Part shown: one piece after another, positions 6,647 through 10,182 of the stretch
How the letters are laid out: every line of letters starts with the position of its first letter
Position numbering within the stretch: the stretch's first letter is position 1
Source: Dehalococcoidia bacterium
Lineage (GTDB): Bacteria; Chloroflexota; Dehalococcoidia; GIF9; AB-539-J10
DNA: 10,182 nt
NCBI GenBank assembly: GCA_030606385.1
Contig: JAUWGN010000019.1
Span: forward strand, 1-10,182
Direction: 5' to 3'
Translations under genes and position numbers: made by a program
Notes under the pieces: model-generated
Databases searched by the model: none
What the model saw: the letters and a program-made list of their open reading frames with translations, nothing else
What the model was told of the DNA's origin: nothing

Positions 6647-6709
6647 AACAATGAGACGCTTCATTGTTAAGTATACCAAGCAGGCTCTTATCATGTCGTT
6701 GAACATGAT
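6647..6709. other. Two successive hairpins in the convergent intergenic region
   Basis: AACAATGA (6647-6654) with TCATTGTT (6661-6668) forms an 8-bp stem around a 6-nt loop. ATCATGT (6690-6696) with ACATGAT (6703-6709) forms a 7-bp stem around a 6-nt loop. Neither is followed by a T-run on either strand. They sit between the convergent MBL-fold and BadI-like genes, just before the terminator at 6729. Besides these and the terminator, nothing else is seen in 6630-6792. Confidence 0.45.
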
Positions 6710-6728
6710 GGCTGATTGTAAGCTAAGC

Positions 6729-6782
6729 CAGCCGTGATTATTCCCGGGGCGTTCTATCTGCCTTCAATTATGGCTGTTTTTT
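6729..6782 (+). terminator. Rho-independent terminator of the + strand unit
   Basis: CAGCCGTGATT (6729-6739) pairs with AATTATGGCTG (6766-6776) over 11 positions including two G-U wobbles, with a 26-nt loop, directly followed by six T (6777-6782). The polarity fits transcription coming from the MBL-fold gene. On the other strand the stem is not followed by a T-run, so it is not bidirectional. Confidence 0.65.
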
Positions 6783-6792
6783 CGGTCAAGTT

Positions 6793-7596
6793 TTAAATCG
6801 TCACCTTGCGATAGTCCTCAAACCGCGGCTTTCTCTTCTCCTGGAATGCCTTCACCCCTTCTGCTGCCTCCTCAGTGTTATAGTACAGACCTAAACCGGC
6901 AATTCCCAGGTAGGTAACCCCTGTTACTCCATCCGTTTCGGCATTGAAGGCATACTTCAGGAATTTTAGAGAGGTTGAGCTCTTTGCCAATAACTCCTCA
7001 CACCACTTGTCCACTTCCTCGTCCAGCTTATCTGGAGGCACTACGGCATTAACTAATCCCATCTGTAAGGCTTCTTGGGCAGAATATATCCTGGTGAGGA
7101 ACCATATTTCTTTGGCTTTCTTTGTCCCGACATTTCGCATTAACTCCCCGGTGCCAAAGCCGGGGTCAAAACTTCCCACCCGTGGCCCAGCTTGCCCAAA
7201 GCGAGCGGATTCAGAAGCTATGCCAAAATCACAAGCAACCTGCCAGACATGTCCACCTCCAATGGCATAGCCATTCACCCGAGCAATCACAGGTTTCGGA
7301 ATAAAACGGATCAACCAGGTAACCTGCTGCCAACCAACCTCCAGGGGCAAAGCGGCTATGGTCTTTTCGTAACCCTTGATCGTGCGTATGCTTTGATCGC
7401 CACCAGTGCAGAATGCCCTGTCTCCTGCCCCCGTGAGTACTACCACACGAACCTCATCATCACTCCACGCCTGCATGAAGGCCTGAGTCAGCTCATAAAC
7501 AGCCACATTATTACAGGCATTCATTACCTTTGGCCGATTTATCGTTATCCTCGCTACGCCATCCTTCTTGTCATAGAGAATTTCCCTGTATTCCAT
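6793..7596 (-). CDS. badI: BadI-like 2-ketocyclohexanecarboxyl-CoA hydrolase (crotonase/MenB superfamily)
   Basis: A 267-residue crotonase-fold protein of the MenB/BadI branch. It has GAGDRAFCTGGDQS (56-69), KPVIARVNGYAIGGGHV (101-117, the CoA-ester oxyanion hole) and FGQAGPRVGSFDPGFG (133-148). EIWFLTRIYSAQEALQMGLVN (163-183) and a C-terminal TEEAAEGVKAFQEKRKPRF (241-259) follow. The D-P-G-[FY]-G variant and the GIAGLGLYYNTEE stretch resemble BadI of Rhodopseudomonas palustris more than MenB, from memory. BadI hydrolytically opens the ring of 2-ketocyclohexanecarboxyl-CoA to pimeloyl-CoA. The neighbouring BadH-like gene supports this over 1,4-dihydroxy-2-naphthoyl-CoA synthesis, since no other menaquinone gene is present. 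ATG 7596 follows a near-perfect GGGAGGTGA ribosome binding site. It is the last gene of the - strand cluster, 175 nt after the BadH-like gene with a repeat in between. Confidence 0.85.
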   Translation of the reverse strand: MEYREILYDKKDGVARITINRPKVMNACNNVAVYELTQAFMQAWSDDEVRVVVLTGAGDRAFCTGGDQSIRTIKGYEKTIAALPLEVGWQQVTWLIRFIPKPVIARVNGYAIGGGHVWQVACDFGIASESARFGQAGPRVGSFDPGFGTGELMRNVGTKKAKEIWFLTRIYSAQEALQMGLVNAVVPPDKLDEEVDKWCEELLAKSSTSLKFLKYAFNAETDGVTGVTYLGIAGLGLYYNTEEAAEGVKAFQEKRKPRFEDYRKVTI

Positions 7597-7685
7597 AATT
7601 TCACCTCCCGTTTATATCACGGCTGTTTAATTTTGATTTTGCGTTCGTTTTTAGGCATATTAGAGATGTTTCACCCCCAAATTTC

Positions 7686-7737
7686 TGTAGTTGCCTGATT
7701 CATCAGGCGCATTTGCCCAATAAATTGGGCAACTACA
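7686..7737. repeat. Palindromic dispersed-repeat-like element with two nested hairpins
   Basis: The outer arms TGTAGTTGCC (7686-7695) and GGCAACTACA (7728-7737) are perfect complements. Inside lie GCCTGAT/ATCAGGC (7693-7699/7702-7708, 2-nt loop) and TTGCCCAAT/ATTGGGCAA (7713-7721/7724-7732, 2-nt loop). The element can fold as a cruciform-like three-way structure on either strand. It sits in the 175-nt spacer between the BadH- and BadI-like genes. The compact structure and terminal inverted arms resemble small non-autonomous intergenic repeats (REP/MITE-like). No duplicate copy or clear target duplication is visible in this window. Confidence 0.7.
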
Positions 7738-7771
7738 TTTTTAAAAACCCTCATATCTATAGAAAGCCCTT

Positions 7772-8527
7772 TTACGCCATAGTGAGCCCACCACTAACAC
7801 TCAGGGTTTGGCCGGTAATATAACCTGCCTCATCTGATGCGATGAAGGCAACAGCGGCTGCTATATCCTCAGGTTTTGCAAGCCGCCGCATAGGGATTGC
7901 TTTCTTCAAAGCGTCAATCAGGTTCGGGTTCGCCTCAGCCATAGAGGCAAGAAGAGGGGTTTCTGCTGGTCCTGGACATATGCAATTTACCAGAATGTTA
8001 TACCTTACAAGCTCTCGTGCAAGCGTTTTTGTAAACGCGATCATGCCCCCCTTGCAGGCTGAGTAGACAGATTCACCCGTCGAGCCAACCCTGCCAGCAT
8101 CCGAGCCTATGTTCACTATTCTGCCGTAGTTACGCTCCCTCATTCCATCGAGAACCGCTCTGGTAACAGTTATGGGCCCCCTTAGATTTATAGCTATTAT
8201 TCTATCCCAGAGTTCCTCAGGTAGATCCATAAACAACATTAGCTTGTCCCAGCCTGCATTGTTCACCAGAACATCAATCCTTCCCCAACTTTGTTCAACT
8301 TCTTTGATGGCCTGTTTCACAGAGCTGCTATCTGTGATATCCATTTCTACGGCCATAGCTTTCCCGCTCGTTAATCCTATGTCAGATGCGACAGCCTTCG
8401 CCTTATCTACCTGAATATCAAGGATGCCAACGGCAGCCTGCTCCTGAGCAAGGCGCCTGGCTATGGCCTCTCCCACACCTTGAGCGGCACCCGTTACTAT
8501 TACTACTTTGTCCTTAAATCGCTCCAT
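7772..8527 (-). CDS. badH: BadH-like 2-hydroxycyclohexanecarboxyl-CoA dehydrogenase (SDR)
   Basis: A classical short-chain dehydrogenase of 251 residues from ATG 8527. That start has GAGGTG 6 nt upstream; an in-frame GTG at 8536 overlaps that site and is unlikely. It has TGAAQGVG (12-19), Asp37 after the second strand (NAD preference), NNAG (89-92), catalytic Ser142, Tyr155 and Lys159, and CPGPAETPLL (184-193). The stretches NNAGWD, GRIVNIGSDAGRVGSTGE (135-152), AIPMRRLAKPED (210-221) and the C-terminus ITGQTLSVSGGLTM match BadH of Rhodopseudomonas palustris closely as I remember it. BadH oxidises 2-hydroxycyclohexanecarboxyl-CoA to the 2-keto compound with NAD+, the step just before BadI. 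The BadI-like gene downstream on the same strand strengthens the assignment. A generic FabG-like ketoreductase is the alternative. Confidence 0.85.
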   Translation of the reverse strand: MERFKDKVVIVTGAAQGVGEAIARRLAQEQAAVGILDIQVDKAKAVASDIGLTSGKAMAVEMDITDSSSVKQAIKEVEQSWGRIDVLVNNAGWDKLMLFMDLPEELWDRIIAINLRGPITVTRAVLDGMRERNYGRIVNIGSDAGRVGSTGESVYSACKGGMIAFTKTLARELVRYNILVNCICPGPAETPLLASMAEANPNLIDALKKAIPMRRLAKPEDIAAAVAFIASDEAGYITGQTLSVSGGLTMA

Positions 8528-8536
8528 TTCTGGCAC

Positions 8537-8735
8537 CTCATTTATTTTTCTCTTTTCCAGGAAAGCTTTTGCGTTTACCTGGAGTCCCGTAAGTGTACCG
8601 GTCTTGCCATTGTTGGCTCACTGTAAAAGCACACATTAAGTCATCTAACCATTACCTCCTTTGCACAGGTTATTACAGCCTGATGGAAAAGCTCACATAT
8701 TTCCCTTGCCCGCGTTCTGAATAATCCTGTCTTCG
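8537..8735 (-). other. Gene-free spacer with an orphan ribosome binding site
   Basis: No conserved reading frame is found in the 199 nt between the acyl-CoA dehydrogenase and the BadH-like gene. The - strand has a perfect AAAGGAGGT (complement of 8653-8661) followed by ATGGTTAGATGA, which encodes only Met-Val-Arg. Pairs CCTG/CAGG just after the dehydrogenase stop and TCCAGG/CCTGGA near the BadH-like start are possible weak hairpins. The orphan ribosome binding site may mark a lost gene or a leader peptide. Confidence 0.35.
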
Positions 8736-9890
8736 TCAGGTATAAGGAAGGTATTCCCTCCCTGCCACATTACGGAGAATATTTAGCTTCATAATATCGG
8801 CAGTGCCATCAGCAAATTCATAGCCTATGGCATCTCGTAACCGTTGCTCCAGCGGGTATTCTACACTATAACCCACGTGACCAAGGGTTAATAAGGCATT
8901 GTGGATAGCATCTACGGCTACAACTGGTCCCAGATATTTAGACATTGCTGACTCTTTAGCAAAGGGTAACCCTTGATCATGCAGCCACATAGCTTTATAG
9001 CAGAGCAAGCGAGCTGCTTCTACTCTGGTCAAACTCTCTATGAGCCTGAAAGATACTCCTTCGAATTTGAGGATGGGCCTACCCCAGGCATGCCGACTCT
9101 TACCATAATCGAATGCTTCATCAAGGCTGGTTTCTGCCATACCCAGAGCCGACAGAGCCAGCATGACTCGAAAGATATCAAAATCTTCCAGTGCTAATCC
9201 AAAGCCCTGTCCTTCTTCACCGGCTCTGTACTTGGACGAGATACGAACATTATCGAGAAACACTGAAGATCTGTCCAGAGAAATCCACCCGGTATCAGCA
9301 AACGGGATCCTGGAAACTCCGGGAATGTCTAAAGGTACAGCAAAGCAAGTTATCCCCTTTGCTTTCTTAGAAGGGTCGACTGTAGCAAATATACCGGCTA
9401 AATCTCCTTGCATCCCGAGACTAAGTGATGTCTTTTCTCCATTGAGTATGTAATCATCGCCGTCCCTGGTAGCCCTGGTTCTGAGTGCAGTTGCATCAGA
9501 GCCGCACTCAGGCTCAGTTATACCAAAACAGGGGATGACTTCTCCACAAGCAATCTTGGGAAGCCACTCTCTTTGTACCTCGGGGTGACAGCGTGCAAGG
9601 ATTACTGCAGCTCCGAATGCCTCCAGCGGAAATAGTGCAGCAGCATGGTCTACTTTTCCGAACTCCTCAGCGGTTATTCCCAGCATCATAGCATCGCCAG
9701 GCTGCCCTCCGTGATCTTCGGGGATCCACAACCCTTGAAATCCTTCTTTCCCTATTTGCTCGACAATTTCTCTGGGGTACTGATTCTGCTTACATCTCTC
9801 TTTGGCGCCAGGGGCTAAAACCTTATCGGCAAAATCCTGTGCTTTCTGTTTAAACATGAGTTGAGCTTCGCTAAAACCAAATTCTGGCAT
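8736..9890 (-). CDS. Acyl-CoA dehydrogenase, possibly for an alicyclic acyl-CoA
   Basis: A 384-residue FAD acyl-CoA dehydrogenase from ATG 9890, which has GGGAGG four nt upstream. The longer frame from TTG 9923 would add 11 lysine-rich residues and lacks a ribosome binding site. An N-terminal helical domain (1-115) precedes the FAD/substrate signature CFGITEPECGSDA (121-133), the beta domain with NGEKTSLS (150-157), and a C-terminal helical domain. That domain has the FAD-contact LTLGHVGYSVEYPLEQRLRDA (334-354) and FADGTADIMK (359-368). In the usual Y-E-G-T-x-E-I motif the Glu is the catalytic base; here the position is Asp361. With BadH- and BadI-like genes next in order, a cyclohexanecarboxyl-CoA or cyclohexenecarboxyl-CoA dehydrogenase role is inferred. 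It would pass electrons to electron-transfer flavoprotein, which is not encoded here. Substrate assignment is tentative. Confidence 0.85.
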   Translation of the reverse strand: MPEFGFSEAQLMFKQKAQDFADKVLAPGAKERCKQNQYPREIVEQIGKEGFQGLWIPEDHGGQPGDAMMLGITAEEFGKVDHAAALFPLEAFGAAVILARCHPEVQREWLPKIACGEVIPCFGITEPECGSDATALRTRATRDGDDYILNGEKTSLSLGMQGDLAGIFATVDPSKKAKGITCFAVPLDIPGVSRIPFADTGWISLDRSSVFLDNVRISSKYRAGEEGQGFGLALEDFDIFRVMLALSALGMAETSLDEAFDYGKSRHAWGRPILKFEGVSFRLIESLTRVEAARLLCYKAMWLHDQGLPFAKESAMSKYLGPVVAVDAIHNALLTLGHVGYSVEYPLEQRLRDAIGYEFADGTADIMKLNILRNVAGREYLPYT

Positions 9891-10135
9891 ATTTCCTCCC
9901 TTGGTCAGTTTGACCTTAACCAATCTATCACGAAACTGAGATTCTCCAATGCAATTTGTCTCAAACTTCCCCGGTTATTCTTGCTTTTCTCCAACTACCC
10001 TTTTTCAATTGATTTGTTGACCAGGAAAATCTTTGGCGGTGCGCTCTTTGGGAGCATAATACTGCTCTTCCCCTGACTCGGGTGAATAGTGGGCCCCTGG
10101 ATTTTGCAAATTTATGCTCTCTTCACCTTCAGACG

Positions 10136-10165
10136 AAATTTATCAGACTACACAATCTGTGTCAA
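10136..10165 (-). promoter_or_regulatory. Sigma70-like promoter for the acyl-CoA dehydrogenase cluster
   Basis: On the - strand a perfect TTGACA (complement of 10160-10165) is followed after 17 nt by TAAATT (10137-10142), with TG one base upstream as in an extended -10. It points at ATG 9890 and would leave a leader of about 240 nt. That leader (9891-10130) has no reading frame I can support. It has possible stem pairs GGTGAA/TTCACC (10081-10086/10122-10127) and GAGCA/TGCTC (10052-10056/10063-10067). Confidence 0.5.
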
Positions 10166-10182
10166 TTAGCAAAGGGGACTGC

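Noticed and set aside
6729..7625. Ten-base inverted match CAGCCGTGAT / ATCACGGCTG flanking the BadI-like gene
   Set aside because: Only 10 bases with no extension; one copy already belongs to the terminator stem. Not convincing as element ends.
7192..7698. 168-codon + strand frame opposite the BadI-like gene
   Set aside because: Antisense to a well-supported gene with strong motifs and a perfect ribosome binding site.
7681..7740. CRISPR-like or terminator reading of the palindromic element
   Set aside because: Only one unit, no spacer periodicity, and no T-run directly after a stem on the transcribed - strand.

Overview
The window reads as a piece of chromosome from an anaerobic bacterium of moderate GC content. 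It carries corrinoid-dependent methyl transfer on the left (+ strand) and acyl-CoA ring-cleavage chemistry on the right (- strand). Methyltetrahydrofolate:corrinoid transfer, MttB-like demethylases and a BadHI-type alicyclic acid module are typical of syntrophic or acetogenic anaerobes, for example Desulfobacterota or Dehalococcoidia-like Chloroflexota. A small dispersed repeat of the 'GTCATTGCGAGCG...' kind and a second short palindromic repeat would fit such genomes. The phylum cannot be settled from this sequence alone.

Left block (2-4128, +): the 3' part of one MttB-family methyltransferase, a pterin-domain methyltransferase (MtgA-like), a second and more divergent full-length MttB-family protein, and a MtgC/MttC-like corrinoid protein. 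Neither MttB-like reading frame has an in-frame amber codon in the window, so both look like the non-pyrrolysine branch. The expected scheme is that an MttB-like enzyme demethylates a methylated amine or betaine onto the corrinoid protein, and the MtgA-like enzyme passes the methyl to tetrahydrofolate for the Wood-Ljungdahl or C1 pathway. No corrinoid activase (RamA) is seen.

Middle block (4161-6629, +): an asparagine-synthetase homologue follows the corrinoid gene at operon distance. Its glutaminase half has lost the nucleophilic cysteine and other glutamine-site residues, and the homologous start codon is ATA, while its synthetase half is intact. Then, after a hairpin, comes a PhnP-like metallo-beta-lactamase-fold hydrolase with an altered metal motif. 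A Rho-independent terminator closes the + strand transcript at 6729-6782.

Right block (9890-6793, -): an acyl-CoA dehydrogenase, a BadH-like short-chain dehydrogenase and a BadI-like ketocyclohexanecarboxyl-CoA hydrolase lie in that order of transcription. They are behind a good sigma70-like promoter candidate with a roughly 240-nt leader. Together they would oxidise a cyclic acyl-CoA, oxidise the hydroxyl to a ketone and open the ring hydrolytically. The hydratase (BadK) step is missing from the window.

The observations most worth following are the repeat-derived peptide inserted in frame in the MtgA-like enzyme, the degenerate AsnB-like gene beside a methyltransferase operon, the divergent second MttB-like protein, and the 12-nt triplicated Shine-Dalgarno/ATG at the corrinoid gene.
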